A stretch of 64,000 nt of DNA from Bicyclus anynana (Eukaryota > Arthropoda > Insecta > Lepidoptera > Nymphalidae), in contig NC_069110.1 in the NCBI RefSeq assembly GCF_947172395.1, forward strand, positions 3,410,001 through 3,474,000, written 5' to 3'. A program made the translations under genes and the position numbers. Every line of letters begins with the position of its first letter. The stretch's first letter is position 1. The notes beneath the pieces are model-generated. The model saw nothing but the letters and a program-made list of their open reading frames with translations, ran no database searches and was not told where the DNA came from. Below, piece by piece: positions 20,735-31,687 of the stretch.

Positions 20735-21049
20735 TCATCATCATCATCATATCAGCCGACGGACGTCCACTGCAGGACATAGGCCTTTTGTAGGGATATC
20801 CAAACATCACGATCTTGAGCCGCCTGCATCCAGCGAATCCCTGCGACTCGCTTGATGTCGTCAGTCCACCTGGTGGGGGTCGACCAACACTGTGCTTACT
20901 AGTGCCATTCCAGCACCCTGGGACCCCATACTACATAGGCTGTTCGAACTATGTGCCCCGCCTATTGCCACCTTAGCTTCGCGACTCGCTGAGCTATGTC
21001 GGTGACTTTGGTTCTTCTGCGGATCTCATTTCTGATTCGATCACGCGAT
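20735..21049 (-). mobile_element. RTE-like 3' fragment
   Basis: It carries the same tail as the other copies: (ATC)n at the low end, then on the plus strand GACGTCCACTGCAGGACATA, CGCCTGCATCCAGCGAATCC and CAGCTTCG-type blocks up to CTGATTCGATCACGCGATC. Frameshifted by small deletions around 20895-20930. Non-functional. Confidence 0.82.
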
Positions 21050-21428
21050 CAATAATTATTATTCTTTATTTTCGTTTCGTTTCAGATTTATGAAGTATAT
21101 TTCTGAACAGGCATTTGTTAGGACTCCGTCTCCTTTTATAAGGAAATCTTCTTACGTAAACCAATATCATAAATTGTAGGACAATTTCAGCTCCCTATTT
21201 ATAAAGTTCGTTCCGAGTAATTGCCTGAAGCAAATGCATATCTCGGTCGGATAAAGCTCTTGTGTTAATTGACCTAAGATAATCTCCGGTCATTAGTTAT
21301 TATCATTATCAGATAGTCACGCTAATAGGTTATGTGTTGACAATATAGAATTTATCAGATTTTATAGAGACAGTAACTGTATAGTGGTGACTTTGGATAA
21401 CACCTACCTAGAGAACTATCTAGAGAGT

Positions 21429-21638
21429 CATCATCATCATCATCGTTATCAACCGATGGATGAACCAGACATGAGTCTCTTGTATAGACTTCCAAAAATC
21501 ACGGTCTCGGGCTGCCAGCATCCAGCAACTCCCTGCAACCCACTTTATGTCCTCGGTTCACCTAGTTTCTGATTCGATCACTCAGAGAAACTCCAAGCAT
21601 AGCACGCTCCATCGCCCGCTGAGTGAATTCGAGCATTC
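21429..21638 (-). mobile_element. RTE-like fragment with large internal deletion
   Basis: An (ATC)n tail and the CCAGCATCCAGCAACTCCCT block are followed, after CCTCGGTTCACCTAG, directly by TTCTGATTCGATCACTCAG. This removes about 190 bases present in other copies. It ends CCATCGCCCGCTGAGTGA. Confidence 0.78.
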
Positions 21639-21683
21639 GAGACTTGGTGAGTGTGATCTCTTTTATCAACACAGGATGGTCTT

Positions 21684-21823
21684 AGTGGCGTGCACAAGGT
21701 TTTTAACTAGGGTACACTATAAGTAAAAATTGGAAACTTCCTTGTCCAACTATGTAGTCTGTGGTCCAACATTAGTTCTGAGGGTAAGCAGTGTTTTTGT
21801 GCATGTATGAAGTGCACGCCACT
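21684..21823. mobile_element. MITE L with 12-bp TIRs
   Basis: AGTGGCGTGCAC (21684-21695) is the perfect reverse complement of GTGCACGCCACT (21812-21823). Another piece starting CAGTGGCGTGCACAATC is at 42789. At 140 bp it has no coding capacity. The TSD is unclear. Confidence 0.6.
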
Positions 21824-22547
21824 GGATGGACTGGCCGTATAGTAGGCCGTTCAAAAAGGCTGACAGTGACGATGAAGGAAAGTCCAAGTTAGAAACACAA
21901 ACGTGACGAAATCGTAATTGCTGTTTGTCCAGCAACGGTACCCTAATAAAACGCACCGACAAAAACACACGAGACGGACCATCTCGTGTGCGGCACTTAC
22001 CAAACGTAAAGGCGGCCTTTGTTTTAATATGTTTAGGCAATCAAAAATTATATATGAACGCGTGGACCTATGTGTAAATTTAGCTGAGACATTCTGTTGG
22101 TAGAATTTTTAGTTTCCAACTAAACAAATAAACGGACAGTTCAAACACACGATGTCTGTGAACAGATTTTTCATCTCGTCCTCTTTTCTATTGTTGCGCG
22201 GGCGCATGTCATGCACAACGTAAACAGAACTTTATTGCATTGCTATGTGAGTACAAAATCCAGCGCAACGCTTTCATGTGACATTGAATACTAAAATACG
22301 GTTCAATTTGAAATTTAAATATAATAAAAGAATAATGGCCGCTAAAAATAATGCGAGAGGGTGAATTGCGGTGCAGTGGTCGATGTGCTCGTTGTTGTTT
22401 ACAACGTTGCTGCAACGTTGGAACTAGTGATTTAAAAACAGATGAGTATATATAAAACACAATACGTTACACAAAATTTAATTTTCGTATTTTATTTTAA
22501 TTTATTTATTTCAAAGTTGGTACTCATTTAATAATCACGCATAAAAA
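21824..22547. other. No gene; unassigned
   Basis: A short hairpin CACGAGA...TCTCGTG sits near 21968-21988. A 96-codon minus-strand frame at 21750-22040 overlaps MITE L and has no family resemblance. Confidence 0.4.
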
Positions 22548-22742
22548 TAGCTAACGCCGTGCGGTTTTACCCGCGTGGTTCCCGTTCCCATAGGAATAAT
22601 GGGGTAAAATATAGCCTATAGCCTTCCTCGATAAATGGGCTATCTAACACTGAAAGAATTTTTCAAATCGGACTATTGGTTCCTGAGCATTAGTGCGTTC
22701 AACCAAACAAACAAACTCTTCAGATTTATATATTAGTATAGA
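22548..22742 (-). mobile_element. Helitron-like element
   Basis: On the plus strand ATAGCTAACGCCGTGCGGTT through CCTCGATAAATGGGCTATCT to CAAACTCTTCAGATTTATAT, ending at GA before T. Same family as 18573-18775; the 3' CTAG is mutated to ATAG. Confidence 0.68.
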
Positions 22743-22872
22743 TGATTTGAGTCTTTTTAAAACTTGTATGATAAGTAAAACTCAATAACTATGTGCTAAA
22801 ATGGCCGCACTTTATTTTCATTTATTTATTTGTTTTTTTTATACTTAGTTTGTTTATTATTATTCAATTAAC

Positions 22873-22947
22873 ACCGAGAGAGAGAGAGAGAGTATTAGTT
22901 ACATAATCGCCCGCTGGACTACCAGCGGGCGATTATGTAACTAATAC
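22873..22947. repeat. (AG)n plus perfect palindrome, 26-bp arms
   Basis: After an (AG)n run (22873-22891), GTATTAGTTACATAATCGCC... (22892-22917) is perfectly complementary to 22922-22947 with a 4-base loop ACTA. No pairing errors in 26 bp. Confidence 0.9.
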
Positions 22948-22957
22948 ACAGTTCTAC

Positions 22958-23022
22958 ACAGTCCTAACACACTTTTCGACTAATTGGAGGGGAACGGGAG
23001 TATTAGTCATAAAAAAAGAAAA
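22958..23022 (+). mobile_element. SINE C 3' fragment
   Basis: ACAGTCCTAACACACTTTTC, GACTAATTGGAGGGGAACGG and AGTATTAGTCAT match the SINE C body. The head is absent. Confidence 0.55.
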
Positions 23023-23492
23023 TGCTTTACGGATTAAAACAATGGCATACAAATTTTAACTGCCGCTTATTTTTATTACCGTCATTTTGATCGACTTACA
23101 TTGATTAATATCGTTGTAAGATTTAATTTTGCATACAATTACAATACATAGAAAGTTTGTATGCCAACAAACATCCGGCCCTTATCAACGTTAAAATCGG
23201 AGAAGGAAATACCAAAGATAATTCTCTGTACTTACTACAAACTTTGTATAAATGCGAACCGTATAACGGGTTCCGTAGGTATATCGAATTGTTAAACGAT
23301 TTATAAGGATGCCCTTTTTCTCTAAAATTACTGATCCGCTTTTGGTAAAAGGTGTTTAATTTATTAAGGAAGGTTTTATGTAATACTTTAAAGGTATAAA
23401 ATATTTAAAATTAATTTCTGCGCTGTATGAAAATTTAAAGCTAAGCTATTTAATAAAAAAGTTCATCAATTATAATATTACTAGCAAGCTAC
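23023..23492. other. No gene; unassigned
   Basis: Nothing recognised. Confidence 0.4.
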
Positions 23493-23530
23493 TGAACGGG
23501 ACCTTAATTAAATAATTAAGGTCCCGTTCA
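23493..23530. repeat. Perfect palindrome, 18-bp arms
   Basis: TGAACGGGACCTTAATTA (23493-23510) pairs perfectly with 23513-23530 around two bases (AA). Confidence 0.9.
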
Positions 23531-24285
23531 TAAATTGTTATTGAACGAAAAAAGTAGGATCTGTTGCAAGCCCGATGTATGTTTATGTGTTTGGTATTTA
23601 ATCTAAAACTACTTACCCAATTTGTATGAAGATTTAGTTATTTCGATGCATATTATTTATCAAAATATTTTACTGTAGGTACTTGGAAGCGTATCATATT
23701 TTACTATGAAATTATATTTTACGTGTCCAATAAGTATTTGTTGACTGATTCCTAAAAACACGATTGGCTAAATTAAATAATTACAGCCGCCTTAATAGTG
23801 AATATAAATTATTATTTTTGTAGTTGAATTGAAAACACGATCACAAAGTAGTGGAAACAATAGGTTATTATTATTGTATCTTTCGTTCAAAGTAGGGTTG
23901 TCACTGTTTATTTCTACAAGCTTTTGTTTAACTTGTCCTGTAAGCAAATGTGTGTGTAATCTCAAAAGGTAAATAAAAGATCTAGAACATACTCCATGTT
24001 TAGTTCAATTAAATTATACTTTATTATTATATATAAGTAGCGATTTTACACACATTTTTTCCCTTTCAGTTTTCATACAAGGGTACAATATATCCTGTGT
24101 TTCTAGCTGATAATGCAGCTTTCCATTGGTGAAACAATTCCTAAATCGATTAAGAGGTTTAGGCGTAAAAGCATAACAAAGCAAACAAACTTACATTCGC
24201 ATTTATAATATTAGTTCGCATAATGTAGGATCATGAACAGATCATAGCAATCACAAGCTATTAGACCATTACAACTATTCTGTAA
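23531..24285. other. No gene; unassigned
   Basis: AT-rich with no ORF. A faint Helitron-like block may lie at 24110-24215 (CCTAAATCGATTAAGAGGTT ... CATTTATAATATTAGT) but no ends are seen. Confidence 0.4.
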
Positions 24286-24474
24286 CTAGCTGATGCCCCG
24301 CAGTTTCACCCATGTGGTTCGCGTTCCTGTAGTAATACGGGCCTATATCCTATAGTCTTCTTCGATAAATGGGCTATCTAACACTGAAAGTTTTTTTTCA
24401 ATCGAACCAGTAGTTCCTAAGATTAGCGCGATCAAACAAACAAACTCTTCTAACCTTTATAATATTAGTATAGA
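24286..24474 (-). mobile_element. Helitron-like element, intact ends
   Basis: On the plus strand CTAGCTGATGCCCCGCAG ... ATAATATTAGTATAGA, flanked by A and T. Same family as 12561-12723, more diverged. Confidence 0.7.
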
Positions 24475-24658
24475 TATGCAATCGTTGATTCATACTAAAT
24501 CTGCATGCGGGTGGAATTTAAAATGAAATGCCGCTATTGTCTGAAACTCCGCCGCGTGCAACCCTAGCGAGGCGGGTTAGCCGTTATCGTATTTATGAAG
24601 GATACAGCGTGAGGGTCAACTCAGTGTGTGCACACCCTAAGCTATGCATTATACGCTA

Positions 24659-24840
24659 CTAGCGGACGCCCACGGATTCGTCTGCGGGAAAATCCGTGTA
24701 ATTTACTTATAGTACGATGCACATTTTATTAAAAGATAGAATGGCTTTATTATACTACTAGCGGACGCCCGCGACCGAATGGATGTCAGTTTTTGTATAG
24801 AAGCAGGCGTTACTTTTCGGAAGTTCATCATGAATATATA
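24659..24840 (-). mobile_element. Two Helitron-like 3' ends in tandem
   Basis: CTAGCGGACGCCCACGGATT at 24659 and CTAGCGGACGCCCGCGACCG at 24758 are two reversed 3' termini about 99 bases apart, each with only a short body. Confidence 0.45.
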
Positions 24841-24907
24841 ATAATTTATTTATTTTGCTTTGATCCGCGAAAAGCCAATGAGCCCATGATTATTTATTTA
24901 TATTTAA

Positions 24908-25105
24908 GTTTTTTTAGGCCTTTTTTATTGAGAGAGAATACAATAAGGCACTTAAGCTAATAACTATACAAATCATGCCCACGTGGAATGGTGGCAAGAA
25001 TACTGGCTGCATTTCCGCGCTGGACAGCCAGGCTGATCCTTTGCGCAAAAAATGAGCCACCCCTTCTGTCACCAGTCGAGGCAACTAGCCGCTGTGAAAT
25101 GATTC
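24908..25105 (-). repeat. Repeat G, copy 1
   Basis: Starting at a T-run: TATTGAGAGAGAATACAATA, ATCATGCCCACGTGGAATGG, GGCTGCATTTCCGCGCTGGA and TGTCACCAGTCGAGGCAACT. It is about 95 percent like 56584-56788. The T-run suggests a retroposon 3' end on the minus strand. Confidence 0.7.
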
Positions 25106-25109
25106 GGTA

Positions 25110-25376
25110 TTTTTTTTTTGGCAAAATTGTTTATTATTAAATATTAAACGCCATATCATATATGATCAATATTCCTCTTCCCCTTAATAGAGGCGAAAAG
25201 TCTGTGACAAACTTGGTTACGACAACGGTCAATTGAGTGTGAACCAAACGATTTCTACGAGCTATTGAGGTACAGGGCTGGGAATCGAACCCAGTACTGG
25301 TGAATGCAACTGCGCCAGAGGCTGATGCGTGCAGCGTGCAGCTCGTAGTGACCCGTATCCCAGGCTCGCACCCCAT
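25110..25376 (-). mobile_element. SINE H (tRNA-like head), single copy here
   Basis: The minus strand contains an A box TGGCGCAGTTG and B box GGGTTCGATTCCC about 30 bases apart, preceded by GATGGGGTGCGAGCCTGGG. The body continues to a T-run near 25110. This may be a distinct SINE or a tRNA-derived pseudogene. A functional tRNA is unlikely because I see no cloverleaf acceptor pairing. Confidence 0.45.
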
Positions 25377-26173
25377 CACAACAATCCGCGTTCGAACGGG
25401 ACGGCAACATTAGAAGCGAACGGTTGCTATTACGTCGAATAAAAAGAAAAGTTATTATATTTTTTATTGGGGAGGGCCGCCACCCTCGCCGCCAAGAGGG
25501 TTATTTTTATTTTATTCGAAAAGTTTATTTTCCCATTTGTTTTTAACTTCTATTTTTGCGACGCGAGAGCTGAAATTCGCTTGGCACACGCACGTCCACA
25601 ATGACTCACTAATGCGTGCCGCATCATTATATTTTTATATTTAAACTTTGCCAGCGAACAACATTAAAATGAGAAAAGTTGGCCCCGTATTATTATACTT
25701 AGGCCGAGTTCACACTGCGCTCGGGCCGTTTTCGTAAGGGTCTTGCGTTCATACGAACCAGTACAGCACGAAAAACTACAAACATTAAAAAAAATCGTTG
25801 TTTACAATTTCTACGTAACTCCCTAGTTAAGAATCTATTGCACACCACTATGATGACGTCACATGATATCCACTGTCAATGCCCGAAACAAAACCCCGGT
25901 GCGTAATTTTTTGTATTATTTTCATAAAAAATACTAGTATTTAAAATACCTCCCCCTTATTAGCAAATGATTACGTCAAAACTCTACGAGGTGGCTTCCT
26001 GGTAATCAAAGCTACGAATTAATTTAAAGAGAATTTAATTTTACGAACAATTGAATAAAATTAAAATAATTTAATTTTACATAGAAGCAATTAATATTTA
26101 AGCCCAAGTAATGATTAAATATGTTTAGTTACTAGATATTCTACGAGTAGGTAAAGTATATGTATGTAAATAT
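25377..26173. other. No gene; unassigned
   Basis: Holds a GC-richer patch at 25465-25500 (GGGAGGGCCGCCACCCTCGC), not explained. Confidence 0.4.
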
Positions 26174-26232
26174 CACTAGCTACCCTCCGCATTTCCTGAG
26201 ATTAGCACGTTTAAACAAACAAACAAACGCTA
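26174..26232 (-). mobile_element. Helitron-like remnant, internally deleted
   Basis: CACTAGCTACCCTCCGCATT and CCTGAGATTAGCACGTTTAA, then ACAAACAAACAAACGCTAGT: both ends of the family sit within 60 bases. Confidence 0.4.
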
Positions 26233-26331
26233 GTGAATGGTGCAGGTAAATTTTAGAGACTTATATTTCCTTAATCTATTACCATATACGTTCCACCCAG
26301 TAGCCTTTTCATTTCATACAAATAATATTTA

Positions 26332-26505
26332 ATACTAGAGATAGGGCACAAGCTCATAAAAACTGAGACGGACAAATGTGCATAATTGTCCTAATTTCAT
26401 TTAGTCGCTTATGAAACAACGAAAATTATTTAAACACGTAATATCTACTGTCTACAATGTCGATTTGTATGTTTAGGAAGTGTAAAAACTATTTAAACAT
26501 AAACA
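26332..26505 (+). repeat. Repeat J, left part
   Basis: ACTAGAGATAGGGCACAAGC, TTTAGTCGCTTATGAAACAA and TGTCTACAATGTCGATTTGT match 48332-48480. Confidence 0.72.
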
Positions 26506-26674
26506 TGGTAAGGAAAACATCGTGAGGAAACCTGCATACCAGAGAATTTTCTTAATTCTCTGCGTGTGTGAAATCTGCAAACCGCATTGGGCCAGCATGG
26601 TGTACTATTGGCCTAGCTCCTCTCATTCTGAGAGGTCGAGCTCAGCAGTGAGCAAAATATGGGTTGATAACGAT
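26506..26674 (+). mobile_element. SINE A, 5'-truncated, inside repeat J
   Basis: It starts mid-body at GGTAAGGAAAACATCGTGAG and runs to ATATGGGTTGATAACGAT. The head and first half are absent. Confidence 0.85.
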
Positions 26675-26775
26675 ATAATGTAAGAAAACATAAAATTGTG
26701 CATGCAAGTAGTTAAATTCGGATCACTTTTGCGGTGATTTTGTAGGCACGTAACATATCTATATTATAAAATAAG
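26675..26775 (+). repeat. Repeat J, right part
   Basis: ATAATGTAAGAAAACATAAA, TTGTGCATGC, AATTCGGATCAC and TTTGCGGTGATTTTGTAGGC resume J after the SINE. Confidence 0.7.
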
Positions 26776-27359
26776 CATTGTTTCATACGATACAAAAATC
26801 GCCATCTGAAGTAGGCTTTATTCGGGCCAGCGCCACCGGCTTCCGATCTCGGTTTAATATCGCTCCACGGCTTAATACATTTGCTTTGTTTCAATTTTGT
26901 TTATTTCTAACTGATTGTTATTTGTCGCTTCGGGGTCGGGCTATTAAGCCATAGATCTTCTTTGTGAATATACCCGGTAGTAAGTCATTATATTGCTCTG
27001 TTGCGTATGAAAATCATTTTGTGGCGAACCTAGTGTATATAAATGAAGAATATGCCAATGGCTACAATTAAAATGAGTCGATTTTGCTGTTATGGGATGT
27101 GGATGGCAAATTGGAGATCAAATTCTGTAATAAGTACCTTATTATAGATTCGTTGTATTTGTATAAACAAAACATTTGTTGGTCCAGTGGTTATATGACT
27201 TCGGATCACAAATTCCGGGGTTTGAGTTTTGGATCGTGCTATAAAATAATAAATAACTTTACTTTCTTCTAAGAAATTTTCAGCTAAAAATGCATCGAGG
27301 CTGGTCCCACAACCTTGTGCCCCACTTGTGCGCTAGCCACTCACCATCCGATAACAACG
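26776..27359. other. No gene; unassigned
   Basis: Nothing recognised. Confidence 0.4.
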
Positions 27360-27465
27360 GCTTGACGTCCGATAAAACTGATCGTGTATCGGTTGCGATG
27401 GGCATGATGTCATGCGCATAGCGCTGCAGGCATGTGAGTTTATTGGATCGTCAAGGGCTGACTTT
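27360..27465 (+). repeat. Repeat K/O, copy 1 (K part)
   Basis: GTCCGATAAAACTGATCGTG, TGCGATGGGCATGATGTCAT, AGCGCTGCAGGCATGTGAG and GATCGTCAAGGGCTGAC match parts of 37.94-38.15, 55.76-55.82 (inverted) and 58.35-58.40 kb. Confidence 0.6.
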
Positions 27466-29629
27466 GTAGAGTACCTACTTTAAGTTGTCAGTTCCAACTT
27501 CCAATTACCTATAAGGCAAAAAAATAAGCTGAAAATGGTGATATAAGTGTATCATGTGTAATGTAAGTATCATAAACTATATCGAACGTAACACAAACAG
27601 AAATGATTTCATAGTTAAGTTAAAGACTAACCTACTTAAACAAATTTTGAAATCCGATTCAAAATGTATTAAACAAGACATTACAAATACCCAACGTTCA
27701 ACAACGTATAAAACATCCCTTCAATTTATGCTGTGATATAACGATGAAGTATTTAGGAAATATAATTGCTTAAGTAACTCAAAAACTAATTTGTAAGCAT
27801 AAAAAGTTCTACCATAACAAGAACGCCATCGCCTTTAACAATCCCTCAAATCAAACTCAATAACTAGAACAAATAGACGCGACGAGTAAAACCTATTAGG
27901 ATGCTGTACCGAGATAATCTTCCGTAAACCGCTATTTAAAGATTCACGCTCCATGTATGTCCGTACCTCTTAATATCTGATCACGGTCGAACGCAAACAA
28001 ATTAGGTGTCAAGTAGTGTCCGACCACCGTGCGTGCACCACCTACCGCCTCGTGTTAGCTTTACCTCTTAAAAACCTGTGGTAGTCTATTTACCCCCCTA
28101 AAATAAAGTAGTTCACCAAGATTTTTAACAAGCAAACCCGAAAACAACGCTCAAAGGAACAACCAACCACATAGAGTATTGACTCACTATCAATATCTAT
28201 CTAACATGAGCGCTAGCTAAGGGCGCCTCACCACTAAAACTGTGCATGAATTAATAACTGTGCAGTACAATACTGCGAAATTTTATTATTTTATCGTGAC
28301 GTTACTGAAGCGGTAAAATGTAACAAAGATATGCGAAAAGAAGTAACGAAGCTACAGTCAGCGGGACTTTTAGCAAATAGTCAAACAATTTGCCAGTAGA
28401 CTTTTTATCAGACATAAATAATTGTGGAACATAATTATTATTTACTTGCATAGCTAAAATTCATACATTACATCATAAATGTAGCTGATATAATTAAGTT
28501 ATAGACTCCTTTACAAGTTCGACATTAAAGTTGAGTGCGTCGCCAATATGCTAGGTAGACCACAAAAAATTGTTAGCTTAATTATACTATAATTCTTTGT
28601 GAAACGGAGATCGCAATTTTTCAGCTTAGTTTCTATTTTTCATGAATTTACAGCGCATTAATGAAATTTTATATTGAGCTAAAATCATCACAAATCGTTG
28701 TGAACAATCCATCGCTCGTCGCTCTACATAAAAGTTGATTAGCACAGTTGCACATTAGCAGCATAGCTCTAGTGGATAGTGGGCCTTAAGGGAGGGTAAG
28801 GCGCATCTAATTGCTGTTAAAACATTCGAACTTCGAACACTGTACGATTTAAAAGTGATATTCTCAACCCATAAAGCAGTTTCACATGGGCATGTGAAAT
28901 ATTTATCTTAATATTATAAGTAAACTTAAGGCTGCCCGGTCCTTCTGCTCTACGCCGCATGGGAGGTCTTGATACTTTTTTGTATTAAGTATTCGATCCA
29001 CGAGTACAAATACTTTTGACGTGTAAATAAATACTTTGGTGTGTTTATTTTTCCTCGTCTAGTTGAATGAGCTTGAGAACGATGATGTTTTTCTAATTTT
29101 GTCAAGGATAATTTCAAAATGCCATTCATTTCGGCACTTTTTTGTGACAATGCTTATTTTGTATGAAAAATCCGTTATTACATCTTGCAAAAATCGTAAC
29201 CAACATAAACCAATCATTCAACACAAATTGGAGTATCATGGGTTTAAAATCTACCAATCTACAAATCTATTTTGATTTGATTTTGATTTTGAAATCCTTG
29301 TACAATGTCATCACCCTGTGATGTCCACGAAGTTAGTCCTAACTATCGCCTACAGACAATCAGTAGGCCCCAGGCGAGTTTTTACCTATAATGTCAACTT
29401 CGATCATGTAGCATTAAATAAATAGTGAATACGAAATCACCTGAAGAATTACTTACAATAGCTAGGTGGTAAATTTTATATAGATATACGTCATCCACTA
29501 ACACAAGTCAACGTTGAACTAGCTTGCAGGCTCTGTAGTGAGCCATTCAGATGGACCATTGGGCTAGGAAGACGGTGATGGGCTCTTCACGGACCAAGGC
29601 GCGACGACTCTCCCTCGTAACTTTAATTT
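27466..29629. other. No gene; unassigned
   Basis: A TTTTGATTTGATTTTGATTT run at about 29270-29292 may be an old retroposon tail. The short frames (27554, 28950, 29063) look random. Confidence 0.45.
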
Positions 29630-29735
29630 GAAGTTTTCGACTTTATTTATCACCATTAAATCATGACATAACGTGACGTTTCAAAAGTGCTTGTAAACTA
29701 ACCCTAATTGAAATAAATGAATTTTGAATTTTGAT
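29630..29735 (+). mobile_element. Non-LTR retroposon 3' tail
   Basis: GTGACGTTTCAAAAGTGCTT then AATTGAAATAAATGAATTTT and TGAATTTTGATG resemble a widespread lepidopteran LINE/SINE 3' end with an AATAAA-like signal and (GAATTTT)n tail. The 5' extent is unknown. Identification is from memory. Confidence 0.4.
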
Positions 29736-30207
29736 GTATTGAAGCATGTTAATCATGGAATACGATTAAAAACGCGTAGACAAGTATCAAAAAGCGCCAA
29801 CCGGAGTAGAAAAGTTCAATTAGGTACATAGTAGTGAAGGCAGCGGGCCCCCTTCGCACCACAGGCCCTTCGCCCTTTGTTTGTGCATACATTTAAATAC
29901 TATACCGTAGCTCCGATGCGTCCGGTTTTAAAGAATAAACACACAACATCAATATTTGAACGCGAACAATAATTTATGAAGACTGTTCTTTTGGAATACG
30001 TCTCCTGTACCACCCTGGTCCTTTGTTTTTTGGTTATACGAAATATTATATTTCTGTGTGATATTAAATTCTAAATACATATCCATACTGCTGTGCTTTT
30101 ATTACAAATGCGAGTGTCAGCTTGTTTTTTTACGCGTGCTTAAATCAAACTGATTTTAAAAATAATTTCACCAGAGAAAATCTGCATTATCGACGAGTAA
30201 TCTTTAT

Positions 30208-30255
30208 TTTATCCCGTATTCCCACGGGATTAGGAAAAACCACAGGCGTCAGCTA
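30208..30255 (+). mobile_element. Helitron-like 3' end fragment
   Basis: TATTTTATCCCGTATTCCCA, then CACAGGCGTCAGCTAG followed by T; the terminus is as at 12723. Confidence 0.5.
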
Positions 30256-30387
30256 GTGCAATATAATTTATTCGTAGTAGAATTAGTTTTTTTTAGATTT
30301 AGGGCCTGTTTCATTAGCTTCTGATAAGTTTCGGTGCCCATATTCACAAGTTTTTTTTTTGTTATAGACGGAGAGCCAGCGACAGTC

Positions 30388-30903
30388 AGACCTTCGTCAT
30401 TTTATAAAAGTCGGAAATTTGTCAGCTCATGCTTACTTACCTTAGGTAAGTACGGTAGCTAACTATAGAGTTTGGACTTTGGTGGCTTTGGGAGGAAAGA
30501 TATTTCAAGGATGAGATCCTGAACCGTCTGAGTATGAAAAAAATATTTTCATTTTCCTCGGCAATATATTTATAGCCGAGGCGGCAAGCTAAGTGAATGG
30601 TCACCAGTCACTTAGCTTCACGGTAACCCTACGAAAAACACTATTTAAGATAAAACTTTAAGGATCTCTTGCGAAGAGTTGCCATGAAGCTATGTGTCTG
30701 CCGAATGGGGATATAATTTCTCATGTGCTGTGCAAAATATAAAAAAATACTCTTTTTACTTAATAGGTTGAATGTATGTATCCTTGAAATTTGCTACCTT
30801 ACAAAGCCACCACGGTTCAAATTTCATAGTGGGCTACCGTATTTACCTATGGTAGGAACATGAGCTAACAAACTTTTAACTTTCATAAAATGACGAAGTT
30901 CTG
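30388..30903. mobile_element. Foldback element with 125-bp inverted arms
   Basis: The arm at 30388-30512 (CAGACCTTCGTCATTTTATA... to TATTTCAAGGAT) is about 75-80 percent identical by eye to the reverse complement of 30779-30903. The 266-bp centre holds two further hairpins: CCTCGGC/GCCGAGG (30556-30581) and AAGCTAAGTGA/TCACTTAGCTT (30586-30618). No ORF. A non-autonomous DNA transposon is most likely. The outer boundary may extend about 15 bases on each side. Confidence 0.7.
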
Positions 30904-31553
30904 TGGTTCACGGGCTCTTAGACTATAAGAAAGTGACAAAACTTATGTATACATTATCCGAAACTTGTCAGAAATGCATTACAAATTATATGAACCACGA
31001 GGACAGTTACCTGCATTTGAATCCAAGTCAAAGCAATAATTTGTGCAAAAAACGAAAAGGCTCTCTCTCTTATCACCTTTTGAAGGCAATAAAGTAAGGT
31101 GTTGTTTCGTTTAGCATTTTTTATGATCTAAGTCTACCTTGTATCACATTGCAGCTATTTCTTTAACGTATCGCTTTTACGGTTGGTTTTAATATGAATG
31201 TATGTCATCCGTAAAATATAATTAACTAACTGCTATGTGGTTTTACTCAATTTACTTTATTTATTTAAAATACTAATTTTATCCAGATACGTTTAACCAC
31301 CAACCAACTTATATCCATAAAATATCGTTACCTAAGTTTTCTAAAAAAATTTCAATTTTGTTATTTTTTCTTTCCGTAAAAACCTTAAAAGCAAGCTCAC
31401 AAATAACAAGTATAATCGCGTGCATTGCAAAATCAGGTTTGCTAATTTTTATTTTTTTTTTATAATTTACCGCTTCGTTGATCTAATCCAGTTTTTCCAT
31501 CGGATTGTGATGATCGATCGGACCGAGATTAAAAGACTTTTTTTCTGTTAATA
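30904..31553. other. No gene; unassigned
   Basis: The 64-codon frame at 30903-31097 has no resemblance to a known family. Nothing else is seen. Confidence 0.4.
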
Positions 31554-31687
31554 GGCTGGTTTTAGAGTCACGCTGACAAGACGCTGACCATCGGCGCTGA
31601 CAGACGAAATGTATGAACTCCTAGGTAGCGTTTCAGAATAACGCGTAGCTATCTGCGCGTGCGGTCAGCGTGACTCTAAAATCAGCC
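31554..31687. mobile_element. 134-bp MITE with 24-bp TIRs
   Basis: GGCTGGTTTTAGAGTCACGC... (31554-31577) pairs with 31664-31687 with one mismatch. The interior is GC-richer than the flanks (GCGCTGACAGACG, AACGCGTAGC). A TTA/TA target duplication is possible but ambiguous. Confidence 0.75.

Noticed and set aside
25268..25376. Possible tRNA gene with box GGGTTCGATTCCC
   Set aside because: Flanking arms do not form a cloverleaf that I can draw, and a SINE-like body follows; kept only as a low-confidence SINE.
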